Shown here piece by piece: positions 8,185 through 17,335 of a DNA stretch of 64,000 nt. Numbering within the stretch: position 1 is the first letter of the stretch; each line of letters opens with the position of its first letter. The stretch spans positions 1 to 64,000 of the forward strand of contig CAZCIX010000006.1 in NCBI GenBank assembly GCA_964498835.1, in the 5' to 3' direction. Below the pieces are notes generated by a model, which was given only the letters and a program-made list of their open reading frames with translations, was not told the origin of the DNA and made no database searches. This DNA comes from JAGKXB01 sp964498835 (GTDB lineage Bacteria; Pseudomonadota; Gammaproteobacteria; Burkholderiales; Burkholderiaceae_D). A program made the translations under genes and the position numbers.

Positions 8185-9555
8185 TTATGCTCGCGTCAAC
8201 ACAGAGCGACCTATTCCGTGATATTCAAAACCCGACTCAGCCATCACATTGGGCTCAAAAAGATTACGACCATCAAAAATAACTGGCTGTTTAAGCAGCG
8301 TCTTGATTAGATCAAAATCAGGATTACGGAACGCTTTCCATTCCGTCACAATCACCAAAGAGTCCGCATTGGTGAGTGCCTCCATGGGGCTGCTAGCAAA
8401 TTGAATCCGTGCCAACTCTTCCGTCGAAAAATCCAAGGCAAACACGCGCTGTGCCTCTGTCATCGCCACTGGATCGTATACAGTCACCGACGCGCCAGCT
8501 GCAATCAATTCGCTTAACAAGACGCGAGACGAAGCTTCTCGCATGTCATCTGTATTCGGTTTAAAAGCCAAGCCCCAAATCGCGAAATGTTTGCCCACAA
8601 GATTATTATCAAAGCGAGCCCTGATCTTCTGACTCAATACGTGTTTCTGCTTATTGTTGACCGCCTCAACCGCCTGCAAAATCAATAATTCTTGGCCGCA
8701 CTCACGCGCCGAACGCGCCAGCGCTTGTACATCTTTAGGAAAGCAAGAACCACCATAACCGCAACCGGCATATAAAAAGCTATGCCCAATACGAGGATCA
8801 GAACCGATGCCATGACGCACGGCTTCAATATCCACGCCCAATTTGTCGGCCAAATTCGCCAACTCATTCATAAATGAAATACGTGTCGCCAGCATGGCAT
8901 TGGCGGCATATTTAGTGAATTCTGCTGAGCGCACATCCATCCAAAAAGTGCGCTCATGATTGCGATTAAAAGGTGCATACAACTTGGTCATCAATTTACG
9001 CGCGCGCTCACCTTCTGGCGTGCTGTCGCAACCCACCACAATCCGATCGGGGCGCATAAAGTCTTCCACAGCTGCCCCTTCTTTTAAAAATTCTGGATTC
9101 GACACGACAGAAAAACTGATTGCATCGTCACCACGTGCATCCAATTCAGATTGAATCGCAAACTTAACCTTATCTGCCGTACCTACCGGAACAGTTGATT
9201 TGTCGACGATGACTTTAAACGTCCTCATGTACTTGCCAATATTGCGCGCAGCCTTCAAAACATATTGCAAATCAGCAGAACCATCTTCATCAGGAGGTGT
9301 GCCGACTGCGATAAATTGAATATCACCATGCGCCACGGCTGCTTCCACATCGGTAGAAAACTGCAAACGCCCTGCAGCACGATTACGCGCCACGATTTCT
9401 TCCAAACCTGGTTCATGAATGGGGATACCACCGCTATTTAATGTGGCAATTTTGGATGGATCGACATCCAAGCAAAATACGTCATTTCCATGTTCGGCCA
9501 AACAAGCCCCCGTAACTAGACCAACATAACCTGTGCCAATGATTGTGATTTTCAT
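8185..9555 (-). CDS. ugd: UDP-glucose 6-dehydrogenase
   Basis: Oxidises UDP-glucose twice to UDP-glucuronate using NAD+, feeding capsule, exopolysaccharide or lipid A sugar modification. The N-terminal Rossmann motif is 'IIGTGYVGLVTGACLAEHG'. The catalytic Cys is in 'GYGGSCFPKD' and the conserved Lys in 'KYAANAMLA'. The C-terminal UDP-binding domain follows ('AFKPNTDDMREASS'). I start at ATG 9553-9555 (456 residues), matching the family N-terminus 'MKITIIG'; the longer frame adds 25 Phe/Tyr-rich residues that the family lacks. It lies between lapB and hldA on the same strand. Confidence 0.95.
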   Translation of the reverse strand: MKITIIGTGYVGLVTGACLAEHGNDVFCLDVDPSKIATLNSGGIPIHEPGLEEIVARNRAAGRLQFSTDVEAAVAHGDIQFIAVGTPPDEDGSADLQYVLKAARNIGKYMRTFKVIVDKSTVPVGTADKVKFAIQSELDARGDDAISFSVVSNPEFLKEGAAVEDFMRPDRIVVGCDSTPEGERARKLMTKLYAPFNRNHERTFWMDVRSAEFTKYAANAMLATRISFMNELANLADKLGVDIEAVRHGIGSDPRIGHSFLYAGCGYGGSCFPKDVQALARSARECGQELLILQAVEAVNNKQKHVLSQKIRARFDNNLVGKHFAIWGLAFKPNTDDMREASSRVLLSELIAAGASVTVYDPVAMTEAQRVFALDFSTEELARIQFASSPMEALTNADSLVIVTEWKAFRNPDFDLIKTLLKQPVIFDGRNLFEPNVMAESGFEYHGIGRSVLTRA

Positions 9556-9651
9556 AATAAATTTGAAGTAAATTTGAGGTAAATGAGCATAAAAAAAGAA
9601 ATAAAAACCAATAAAAACAAATCGGGCCAAACGATTTGTTTATTAATTCTA

Positions 9652-10827
9652 TTAATTCATCACATTTAACTCTTCAGTACGACGCGGAGGATAAGTTTCC
9701 CAATGATTGCAACCAGGACATTGCCAATAAAACTGGCGTGCTTTAAAGCCACAATGACTACATTGGTAACGTGCTAATTTTTGTGCATAACCATGCACCA
9801 GATTTTTCACCATAGACAACTCAGGACGCAATTCTGGCGGTGCGTTCATCAAACGCACTTCCAGCAATTTATCCAGGCCTAATAAAGTCGGAGTGCGGCG
9901 CAATTCATCGCTTACTAATTGGTTGGCCGCATCAATACCATCAAGTTCAATAACGGTCTTAAAAACCACTTCCAATAAATCAACCGAAGACGCATCAGCC
10001 AAATAGGATTTCAATAAATTCACCCCTTCCTGTAAACGACCAACCGATCGATATCCATCAATCAAACGCTGCGCCACCAAGGCGACATGCGGGACGCTTT
10101 GCTGCTCTACTCTGCGCCAGGCCAACAAGGCATTTTCTGTATCACCATTCGCTAAATGGGCATCCCCCATCAATAATGTCGCGCGAACATTTTTGCGATC
10201 AGCGTGCAATGCTTTTTCCAATAAAGGCAAGGCAATATCAGGATGCGTATGCACCAAAGCATCTTGTGCCAACTCACAATAAAATTGCGCAATTTCTTTT
10301 TGTCGCCCACCAGCCCCTGACTGTTGCAATGCAACAGCCGCTTCAATGGCACGTGTCCATTCTTTTTCTCGTTGATAAATTTCCAACAAAGCACGACGTG
10401 CTTGCGCGCTATATTGCGTGTCCAGCAATACGGTAAAAGTTTCTTCAGCTCGATCTAATAAACCTGCTTTCAAATAATCTTGCCCTAATTCGTACTGAGC
10501 ATGATTTTTTTGCTCTTGTGGCAAATCAGGTCGCAATAGTAAATTTTGATGCACTCGAATTGCACGCTCTGTTTCACCACGGCGGCGAAACAAACTACCT
10601 AATGCAAAATGCATATCGACAGTCTCAGGATCAAGTTTGACTATCTCAATAAATGCATCAATCGCCTTATCCGGCTGCTCGTTCAATAAGAAATTTAAAC
10701 CCTTAAAATAACCGCGCGGCAAAGTGCGTGATTCCGCCAACAATTGCCTAATATCAACACGCGCAGCCAACCAGCCTAGGCTAAAAAAAACAGGAATGGA
10801 CAACAACCACCAAATTTCAAATTCCAT
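9652..10827 (-). CDS. lapB: LapB (YciM), LPS assembly regulator with TPRs and rubredoxin metal site
   Basis: LapB is an inner-membrane adaptor that, in Enterobacteria, works with FtsH to control LpxC turnover and LPS synthesis. The first 20 residues form one transmembrane helix ('WWLLSIPVFFSLGWLAA'). Residues about 35-340 are tetratricopeptide-type helical repeats (for example 'LGSLFRRRGETERAI'). The C-terminus has the rubredoxin-type knuckles 'CSHCG' and 'CPGC', which bind metal in E. coli LapB. The 391-residue length is typical. It follows lapA by 84 bp. FtsH, its known partner, is encoded at 31172-33055 in this same window. Confidence 0.95.
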   Translation of the reverse strand: MEFEIWWLLSIPVFFSLGWLAARVDIRQLLAESRTLPRGYFKGLNFLLNEQPDKAIDAFIEIVKLDPETVDMHFALGSLFRRRGETERAIRVHQNLLLRPDLPQEQKNHAQYELGQDYLKAGLLDRAEETFTVLLDTQYSAQARRALLEIYQREKEWTRAIEAAVALQQSGAGGRQKEIAQFYCELAQDALVHTHPDIALPLLEKALHADRKNVRATLLMGDAHLANGDTENALLAWRRVEQQSVPHVALVAQRLIDGYRSVGRLQEGVNLLKSYLADASSVDLLEVVFKTVIELDGIDAANQLVSDELRRTPTLLGLDKLLEVRLMNAPPELRPELSMVKNLVHGYAQKLARYQCSHCGFKARQFYWQCPGCNHWETYPPRRTEELNVMN

Positions 10828-10911
10828 ATTGATATTTATTCGTTTTATTTATTATTTTTAATTATTCTTTATAACTACTTAAACACCATCTAGCTGAGGT
10901 GGTTGATGCAA

Positions 10912-11220
10912 CTAATCATTTTCATGTGTTTGAACATTGTGGATGTGATGGTTAGTTTGGTTGATTTGATTAGTTTGGTTGATTTTTTGCTGTTTTATCA
11001 AATCACGACGTTGACGGAAAAACACCGGCGTCATTGCCAACACGCCAAAACAAAAACCTGCGACAAAGAAAATCAACAACAAAATAACTAGTGGACCTCG
11101 TACTTCATAATCCAAAAAAAATCTGAGCCCTACTTCCTGTGTATTTTTTAGCGCAAAACCAAAAAAAACAATAAACAACATTGCCATTAATATTCTGGAA
11201 ATAAATTTCATGGCTGACAT
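10912..11220 (-). CDS. lapA: LapA (YciS) small inner-membrane protein
   Basis: LapA is a small membrane partner of LapB in LPS assembly control. Two hydrophobic helices are visible: 'ILMAMLFIVFFGFAL' and 'PLVILLLIFFVAGFCFGVLA', with the conserved 'FFLDYEVRGPL' between them. The position just upstream of lapB supports the call. AAGGA lies 8 nt before the ATG at 11218-11220. The C-terminal 25 residues are unusual: an Asn/Gln/His-rich tail with the near repeats 'INQTNQINQTNHH', which looks like a coding microsatellite expansion. Confidence 0.88.
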   Translation of the reverse strand: MSAMKFISRILMAMLFIVFFGFALKNTQEVGLRFFLDYEVRGPLVILLLIFFVAGFCFGVLAMTPVFFRQRRDLIKQQKINQTNQINQTNHHIHNVQTHEND

Positions 11221-11275
11221 GGCTATATCCTTATTTAATTTTCCGCATTCAAAATTACTAACGAACTATTTTAAT

Positions 11276-11303
11276 TAAAAAAAACGGCATCCGAAGACGC
11301 CGT
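11276..11303 (-). terminator. intrinsic terminator after ihfB
   Basis: Read leftward, ACGGCGTC - TTCG - GATGCCGT forms an 8-bp stem (one G-U pair) capped by a UUCG-type tetraloop and followed by a run of eight T. It lies 20 bp past the ihfB stop and separates the rpsA-ihfB transcript from lapA-lapB. Confidence 0.88.
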
Positions 11304-11323
11304 CTTATTAGTATCTAGCAAGC

Positions 11324-11629
11324 TTAATCTTTAATCATCGCTGATCCAACCATCGTTTCGACTCGCTCACGTAACTCCTTACCTGGCTTGAAATGCGGCA
11401 CCCATTTTCCGGGCACCATCACCTTATCTCCAGACTTAGGATTACGAGCAACACGAGGCGAACGACCGTTGAGAGAAAAGCTACCAAAACCACGAATCTC
11501 AATGCGCTGACCAGTTGCCAAAGCATCGGTCATCGCATCAATGATAGTTTTGACTGCATAATCCGCATCTTTGGCCACCAACTGCGTATAACGCTCAGCC
11601 AAACATGCAATCAACTCTGACTTTGTCAT
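11324..11629 (-). CDS. ihfB: integration host factor subunit beta
   Basis: IHF-beta pairs with IHF-alpha to bend DNA at promoters, replication origins and recombination sites. The 101 residues carry the HU/IHF fold: N-terminal helices 'MTKSELIACLAERY', then the beta arm with 'GRSPRVARNPKSGDKV' containing the intercalating Pro in 'RNPKSG'. It follows rpsA by 24 bp, the usual rpsA-ihfB arrangement in Proteobacteria, and is closed by the terminator at 11276-11303. Confidence 0.95.
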   Translation of the reverse strand: MTKSELIACLAERYTQLVAKDADYAVKTIIDAMTDALATGQRIEIRGFGSFSLNGRSPRVARNPKSGDKVMVPGKWVPHFKPGKELRERVETMVGSAMIKD

Positions 11630-11653
11630 AAGCGCATTAATTCAATAAACAAA

Positions 11654-13375
11654 TTAATTCTTATTATCGAATTTTGCTTTTAACAATGCACCCAAGCTAG
11701 TTGTGCCAGAAGCAGCACTATTGTCTGATGCAGAAGACAATTTCTGCATCGCTTCTTGCGTTTCAGCTGCATTTTTTGCTTTGATGGACAATTGAATGCT
11801 GCGTGCTTTGCGATCAATGTTCAACACCATCGCCTCAACAGTTTCGCCCACTTTCAAATGGGTGCTAGCGTCTTCTACGCGATCACGAGAAATTTCAGAA
11901 GCACGCAAATAACCTTCAACGTCTTCCGACAATTGAATCACCGCACCTTTAGCTTCGATGGATTTAACGGTACCGGATACCAATGCACCCTTATCGTTCA
12001 TCGCAGTAAAGTTATTGAATGGGTCACCTTCCAATTGTTTTACGCCTAATGAAACACGTTCACGTTCAACATCGATTGCCAATACAACAGCTTCTAATTC
12101 ATCACCTTTCTTGAAACGGCGTACTGCTTCTTCACCAGTTTCAGTCCAGGACAAATCAGACAAATGTACCAAGCCATCGATATTGCCAGTCAAACCAATG
12201 AATACGCCAAAGTCAGTGATAGATTTAATTGCACCACGGACTTTATCGCCCTTTTTATGTGTAATAGCAAAGTCATCCCATGGATTCGCTTTGCATTGTT
12301 TCATGCCAAGGCTAATACGACGACGCTCTTCATCGATTTCCAATACCATGACTTCAACTTCATCACCCAATTGAACAACTTTGTTAGGTGCCACGTTTTT
12401 GTTAGTCCAATCCATTTCAGACACGTGAACCAAGCCCTCGATACCTTGTTCTACTTCAACGAATGCACCGTAGTCGGTCAAGTTAGTAACCTTACCGAAC
12501 AAACGTGTATTGGCTGGATAACGACGCGCCAAGCCACTCCAAGGATCATCACCCAATTGTTTAATGCCTAATGAAACACGATTCTTTTCTTGATCGTATT
12601 TAAGTACTTTGGCTGTAATTTCCTGACCAACTGTCAATACTTCGGATGGGTGACGAACACGACGCCACGCCAGATCCGTAATGTGCAACAACCCATCAAT
12701 ACCACCCAAATCAACGAATGCACCATAGTCAGTGATATTTTTGACTACACCAGTCACGACCGTACCTTCTTTCAGGTTTTCCATCAATTTTTGACGCTCT
12801 TCGCCCATGGAAGCCTCCACAACTGCACGACGAGACAACACAACGTTATTACGTTTGCGATCAAGCTTAATAACCTTAAACTCCATGGTTTTGCCTTCGT
12901 ATGGTGTCGTGTCCTTAACAGGACGCGTATCCACCAGAGAACCAGGCAAAAATGCACGAATACCGTTAGTCAAGACAGTCAAACCGCCTTTAACTTTACC
13001 ATTAACCGTACCAATCACGATCTCGCCAGATTCCATCGCTTTCTCAAGCGCCAACCATGATGCCAAACGCTTGGCTTTGTCACGAGATAAAACAGTGTCA
13101 CCAAAACCGTTTTCCAGCGATTCGATTGCAACAGAAACAAAATCGCCTACTTTGACTTCCAACTCACCGAGATCATTTTTAAATTCTTCAATGGGTATAA
13201 AAGCTTCGGACTTAAGGCCAGCATTAACGATGACAAAATTATGGTCAAAACGCACCACCTCAGCAGAGATCACTTCACCAGAACGCATGTCTTGACGTGA
13301 GAGTGACTCTTCAAAAAGGGCAGCAAAGCTTTCCATACCAACAACAGACTCGGGGGATGTAGCAAGAGTAGACAT
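11654..13375 (-). CDS. rpsA: 30S ribosomal protein S1
   Basis: S1 binds mRNA leaders and delivers them to the 30S subunit. The protein holds six S1/OB repeats; several show the typical 'GAFVDLGGIDGLLH', 'GAFVEVEQGIEGLVHVSEM' and 'GVFIGLTGNIDGLVHLSDL' pattern, and the last ones are more diverged. The frame starts at GTG 13382-13384, but I place the start at ATG 13373-13375 ('MSTLATS'), which fits the family better; no strong Shine-Dalgarno precedes either, as is usual for rpsA. Length about 573 residues, slightly longer than E. coli S1 (557). It lies between cmk and ihfB. Confidence 0.95.
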   Translation of the reverse strand: MSTLATSPESVVGMESFAALFEESLSRQDMRSGEVISAEVVRFDHNFVIVNAGLKSEAFIPIEEFKNDLGELEVKVGDFVSVAIESLENGFGDTVLSRDKAKRLASWLALEKAMESGEIVIGTVNGKVKGGLTVLTNGIRAFLPGSLVDTRPVKDTTPYEGKTMEFKVIKLDRKRNNVVLSRRAVVEASMGEERQKLMENLKEGTVVTGVVKNITDYGAFVDLGGIDGLLHITDLAWRRVRHPSEVLTVGQEITAKVLKYDQEKNRVSLGIKQLGDDPWSGLARRYPANTRLFGKVTNLTDYGAFVEVEQGIEGLVHVSEMDWTNKNVAPNKVVQLGDEVEVMVLEIDEERRRISLGMKQCKANPWDDFAITHKKGDKVRGAIKSITDFGVFIGLTGNIDGLVHLSDLSWTETGEEAVRRFKKGDELEAVVLAIDVERERVSLGVKQLEGDPFNNFTAMNDKGALVSGTVKSIEAKGAVIQLSEDVEGYLRASEISRDRVEDASTHLKVGETVEAMVLNIDRKARSIQLSIKAKNAAETQEAMQKLSSASDNSAASGTTSLGALLKAKFDNKN

Positions 13376-13511
13376 TAGATTCACACAAGTTTAGCCAGCA
13401 AAATACGCGTATTGCGCTTATTAAACTGGGTTAGGTTTAAAACCCGACAATGTTTTAATTCATTACCGGGGACATTTACAGCTATAAAAATATTACAACA
13501 ATCACAAAAAT

Positions 13512-14180
13512 TTACATCTTAATTCCACTATACCAACGTAACACGTGTTGGACTGCTGCCTCAATATTCATATCGGATGTATCCAGGACATGCGCACCTT
13601 CAGCTGGTTTTAACGGCGCAATGGCACGATTCGCATCACGCGCATCACGCTCACGCAAATCCACAAGCAAGCTCTCCATGTTAGCAGAAAACCCTTTTTC
13701 TATCAATTGCTTATAACGCCTTTCAGCCCGCGCAGAAACACTTGCAGTCAAAAACACTTTGAGCCCAGCGTGAGGAAAAATAACTGTTCCCATATCACGT
13801 CCATCCGCTACCAAACCTGGTGTTTTGCGAAAACTTAATTGCAAGCCATACAAAGCTTGCCTAACTGCTGGCAAAGCAGCAATTTTAGAGGCCAAATTTC
13901 CAACTTGTTCAGCACGTATTAACGTTGTCACGTTTTCATGCGCCAAAAATATTTCTTCTCCAACAAAGCTACAAGGCAATGCACCAGCCAATTTAGCAAG
14001 CCCATGCTCATCCTTGATATCCATTTCTCGACGCTGTGCTGACAACGCTGTCAAACGATACAGCGCACCAGAATCCAGATAATGAAAGCCCAAGTGATCT
14101 GCAACCCGATGGGCAACTGTTCCTTTACCAGAGGCAGTCGGCCCATCAATCGCAATCACTGGAATAGTTGCAATTGTCAT
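13512..14180 (-). CDS. cmk: cytidylate kinase
   Basis: Phosphorylates CMP and dCMP using ATP. The 222-residue protein has the P-loop 'DGPTASGKGTVAH', the NMP-binding 'LDSGALYRLTAL', and the 'DGRDMGTVIFP' motif specific to bacterial CMP kinases. The lid region has 'RRYKQLIEKG'. It lies 28 bp downstream of aroA and 136 bp upstream of rpsA, the common aroA-cmk-rpsA order of Burkholderiales. Confidence 0.95.
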   Translation of the reverse strand: MTIATIPVIAIDGPTASGKGTVAHRVADHLGFHYLDSGALYRLTALSAQRREMDIKDEHGLAKLAGALPCSFVGEEIFLAHENVTTLIRAEQVGNLASKIAALPAVRQALYGLQLSFRKTPGLVADGRDMGTVIFPHAGLKVFLTASVSARAERRYKQLIEKGFSANMESLLVDLRERDARDANRAIAPLKPAEGAHVLDTSDMNIEAAVQHVLRWYSGIKM

Positions 14181-14208
14181 TTTTATTTCAAAATAAATTT
14201 AAACAAAT

Positions 14209-15585
14209 TTAAAACAAATCATTACGTGCAATGCTTGCAAACACATCAAAATACTCAGGGAAAGTTTTCGCAACACATTGCGGATTCTGAATCCGTATCT
14301 GATTACCACGACGCACCGCACTATCCAACGATGCTAGTGAAAAACACATCGCCATTCTATGATCATCATAAGTAGCAATATTGGCAGCCTGAATTTGCCC
14401 AGCAGGAATAATCCGCAAATAATCCTGACCTTCCTCTACCTGTGCACCCAATTTACGCAACTCGTTTGCCATGGCCGTAATACGGTCGGTTTCCTTGACG
14501 CGCCAGCTACCAATGTTACGCAAAGTACTAGGACCATCGGCATACAAGGCGGCCACTGCGATTGTCATGGCGGCGTCGGGAATATGATTAAAGTCTGCGT
14601 CGATTGCCTTCAACATCCCACTATGTTGATTGTTAGCATTAGAACCAGCGACAACTTCTATCCAATTGTCGCCCATCGTCACATTGGCACCCATTTGCTG
14701 CAATGCCTCGGCAAAACGAATATCCCCTTGAATGCTATTTTTACCGATACCTTCCACTCGCACCGGGCCACCTGCAATTGCGCCAGCTGCCAAAAAATAA
14801 GAAGCAGAGGAAGCGTCGCCTTCTACATGAATCACGCCCGGGCTAAGATAATGCTGTCCTGGCGATATGGTAAAAGAGCGCCAACCATCGCGTTCCACCA
14901 CCACCCCAAAGCGATGCATTAAGTTCAACGTAATTTCAATATACGGCTTAGAAATCAGCTCTCCAATTACAGAGATGGTGACGGCATGATCCTTTGCCAT
15001 CAAAGGCGCGCACATGAGCAAAGCTGTCAGAAATTGGCTGGAGACATTACCGCGCACTTGCATGTGCTGCGCATGAATATGCCCAGTTCGTATTTGCAAA
15101 GGCGGATAACCAACTTGACCAGTGTAACTAATTTGCGCCCCCACTCCATTCAAAGCGTCGACCAAATCAGCAATCGGACGTTCATGCATACGCGACACCC
15201 CATGCAAAGCATACTCCCCACCCATCACTGCCAGCGCTGCCGTCAACGGACGAATTGCTGTACCCGCATTACCCATAAAAAGATTGGCCGAGCGCACGGG
15301 AAAAGCGCCATTAACACCATGTACAAGAGTAGATTGTGTAGACACCTGCTCCCACTTCACACCCAATGCATGCAACGCTGTCAACATCACATGCGTATCA
15401 TCAGAAGCCAACAAATCCAGGATGGTCGTACTGCCTTGCGCCAAAGCAGAAAGCAACAAAATACGATTCGAAATACTTTTAGAACCCGGCAAACGCACCA
15501 CACCTTCGGCATGCATAGCTGGTTTTAAATCAATATATGGAGGGTAATATTTTTGAGACTGGGTCATGTTTGCTTTTTTAATCAT
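14209..15585 (-). CDS. aroA: 5-enolpyruvylshikimate-3-phosphate synthase
   Basis: Catalyses the sixth step of the shikimate pathway, joining PEP to shikimate 3-phosphate. Landmarks are 'LPGSKSISNRILLLSAL' (Lys and Ser that bind substrate), 'MGNAGTAIRPLTAAL' (PEP site signature 'GNAGTA'), and 'DYDDHRMAM'-like 'ATYDDHRMAMCFS' near the C-terminus. The 458 residues may be six too many: a second ATG at 15565-15567 ('MTQSQK') is an equally good start. In related genomes aroA follows tyrA directly; here it follows ftsB and tyrA is 41 kb away. Confidence 0.94.
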   Translation of the reverse strand: MIKKANMTQSQKYYPPYIDLKPAMHAEGVVRLPGSKSISNRILLLSALAQGSTTILDLLASDDTHVMLTALHALGVKWEQVSTQSTLVHGVNGAFPVRSANLFMGNAGTAIRPLTAALAVMGGEYALHGVSRMHERPIADLVDALNGVGAQISYTGQVGYPPLQIRTGHIHAQHMQVRGNVSSQFLTALLMCAPLMAKDHAVTISVIGELISKPYIEITLNLMHRFGVVVERDGWRSFTISPGQHYLSPGVIHVEGDASSASYFLAAGAIAGGPVRVEGIGKNSIQGDIRFAEALQQMGANVTMGDNWIEVVAGSNANNQHSGMLKAIDADFNHIPDAAMTIAVAALYADGPSTLRNIGSWRVKETDRITAMANELRKLGAQVEEGQDYLRIIPAGQIQAANIATYDDHRMAMCFSLASLDSAVRRGNQIRIQNPQCVAKTFPEYFDVFASIARNDLF

Positions 15586-15621
15586 GTAATAAGACGCTCA
15601 AGCTCATCAAAGTACTAACAC

Positions 15622-15948
15622 TTAAGGCGTTGAAACTGACGCACTCTTCGAAGAGCTCGCTGTTGGCTGATTTTTGGGCTGCACCACTTGAATAAAAAAT
15701 TCATCTTCTTTAATCATGCCCAACTCATATCGCGCACGTTCTTCAATCGCTCCAGTACCGTCTCTTAAATCATGTGTTTCAGACTCAAGCTTTGCATTGC
15801 GATTTTTCAACTCATCATTTTTCTTTTGCGCAGCAACGACTTGCTGATCCAACTCCCATACACGTAGCCAACCGCCCTTTCCTAGCCAAAGCGGGAATTG
15901 GATAAGTAACAGCAAAATTGATAGGGAAAATGTGATAAGACGCATCAC
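15622..15948 (-). CDS. ftsB: FtsB, septum-forming divisome protein
   Basis: FtsB bridges FtsL and FtsQ in the division complex. The 108 residues start with one transmembrane helix ('ITFSLSILLLLIQFPLW'), followed by 'GKGGWLRVWELDQQV' and a periplasmic coiled coil about 35-65. The family-typical 'IEERARYELGMIKEDEFFIQVV' follows. It lies downstream of eno, the conserved eno-ftsB order, but a strong terminator at 15967-16011 sits between them. The gene ends 36 bp before aroA. Confidence 0.92.
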   Translation of the reverse strand: MMRLITFSLSILLLLIQFPLWLGKGGWLRVWELDQQVVAAQKKNDELKNRNAKLESETHDLRDGTGAIEERARYELGMIKEDEFFIQVVQPKNQPTASSSKSASVSTP

Positions 15949-15966
15949 GCATGATGAGAAATTAAA

Positions 15967-16011
15967 AATAATTCAGCGGCAGAAAGCAATACTTTCTGCC
16001 GCTGAATTATT
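15967..16011 (-). terminator. strong intrinsic terminator after eno
   Basis: A perfect 20-bp stem with a 5-nt loop lies 13 bp past the eno stop. Core arms are CAGCGGCAGAAAG and CTTTCTGCCGCTG; read leftward it is followed by ATTATTTTTAATTT. The near-perfect symmetry could serve both strands. It implies ftsB has its own promoter or depends on read-through. Confidence 0.9.
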
Positions 16012-16024
16012 TTCCAAGTTCTCT

Positions 16025-17308
16025 TTATTTCAAGTTATAAAAAGCAGAGCGACCTGGATAGCTGGCGATGTCACCCAAATCTTCTTCAATACGCAATAAT
16101 TGATTGTACTTTGCCATACGATCAGAACGTGACATAGAGCCAGTTTTGATTTGCAAAGCATTCATCCCAACGGCAATATCAGCAATCGTGCTGTCCTCGG
16201 TTTCACCTGAACGATGAGAAATAACAGCGGTATACGACGCGCGCTTAGCCATTTCTATCGCAGCAAATGTTTCTGTCAAAGTACCGATTTGATTGATTTT
16301 GATCAAGATCGAGTTAGCAATTCCTTTTTGGATGCCTTCACGCAAAATCTTGGTGTTGGTGACAAACAAATCATCGCCAACTAATTGGACTTTGTTGCCC
16401 AAAGCTTTAGTCAATGTCGCCCAACCTTCCCAGTCATTTTCTGCCATAGCATCTTCAATAGAAATAATCGGGTACTTGTTACACCATGTTTCCAACAAGT
16501 TAGTGAAGTCTGTCGATGATAAGACCAAACCTTCGCCTTCCAAATGATATTTACCGTCTTTATAAAATTCACTAGCTGCGCAATCTAAACCCAGGGCAAT
16601 TTGCGTACCTGGCTCATAGCCAGCCACTTCTATCGCCTGAATAATCAACTTGATTGCATCTTCATGATTGTCAACGGATGGTGCAAATCCACCTTCATCA
16701 CCTACGGCTGTAGTCAAACCTTTATCATGCAAAATCTTTTTCAAAGCATGAAACACTTCTGCTCCATAACGCAATGCTTCACGAAAACTAGGCGCACCAA
16801 CTGGAATAATCATGAATTCCTGAATATCCAGATTATTATCTGCGTGCGCACCGCCGTTGATCACATTCATCATGGGTACTGGCATTTGCATAGCGGCAGA
16901 ACCACCAAAATAACGGTACAAAGGCAAACCGGCCTCCTCAGCAGCAGCTTTAGCAACCGCCATTGAAACTGCGAGCATTGCATTCGCGCCTAAACGACTT
17001 TTGTTTTCAGTGCCATCAAGGTCAATCAAAGTACGATCAAGAAACGCCTGCTCATTGGCATCCAAACCCATGATGGCTTCAGAAATTTCAGTATTAATAT
17101 TTTCGCAAGCTTGCAATACACCTTTGCCTAAATAGCGTTTTTTATCGCCATCGCGCAACTCTATTGCCTCACGTGAACCTGTCGAAGCACCTGAAGGCAC
17201 GGAAGCACGTCCCATTACGCCAGACTCCAGCAACACATCACACTCAACCGTTGGATTACCACGCGAATCAATAATCTCACGACCAATAATGTCAACAATA
17301 GCGCTCAT
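16025..17308 (-). CDS. eno: enolase
   Basis: Interconverts 2-phosphoglycerate and phosphoenolpyruvate in glycolysis and is also a degradosome component. The start at ATG 17306-17308 ('MSAIVDIIGREIID') has GGGAG about 5 nt upstream and gives 427 residues, the normal length. 'SGASTGSREAIELRDGD' is the mobile substrate loop, 'GDDLFVTN' holds a Mg ligand, and 'ILIKINQIGT' plus 'SHRSGETED' are the enolase signature and catalytic regions. It is 27 bp downstream of kdsA on the same strand. Confidence 0.97.
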   Translation of the reverse strand: MSAIVDIIGREIIDSRGNPTVECDVLLESGVMGRASVPSGASTGSREAIELRDGDKKRYLGKGVLQACENINTEISEAIMGLDANEQAFLDRTLIDLDGTENKSRLGANAMLAVSMAVAKAAAEEAGLPLYRYFGGSAAMQMPVPMMNVINGGAHADNNLDIQEFMIIPVGAPSFREALRYGAEVFHALKKILHDKGLTTAVGDEGGFAPSVDNHEDAIKLIIQAIEVAGYEPGTQIALGLDCAASEFYKDGKYHLEGEGLVLSSTDFTNLLETWCNKYPIISIEDAMAENDWEGWATLTKALGNKVQLVGDDLFVTNTKILREGIQKGIANSILIKINQIGTLTETFAAIEMAKRASYTAVISHRSGETEDSTIADIAVGMNALQIKTGSMSRSDRMAKYNQLLRIEEDLGDIASYPGRSAFYNLK

Positions 17309-17335
17309 GCACACTCCCAAAATAAATTAAGTAAA

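Noticed and set aside
12807..13295. Long plus-strand reading frames opposite rpsA
   Set aside because: Antisense shadows of a conserved coding sequence with strong codon bias.
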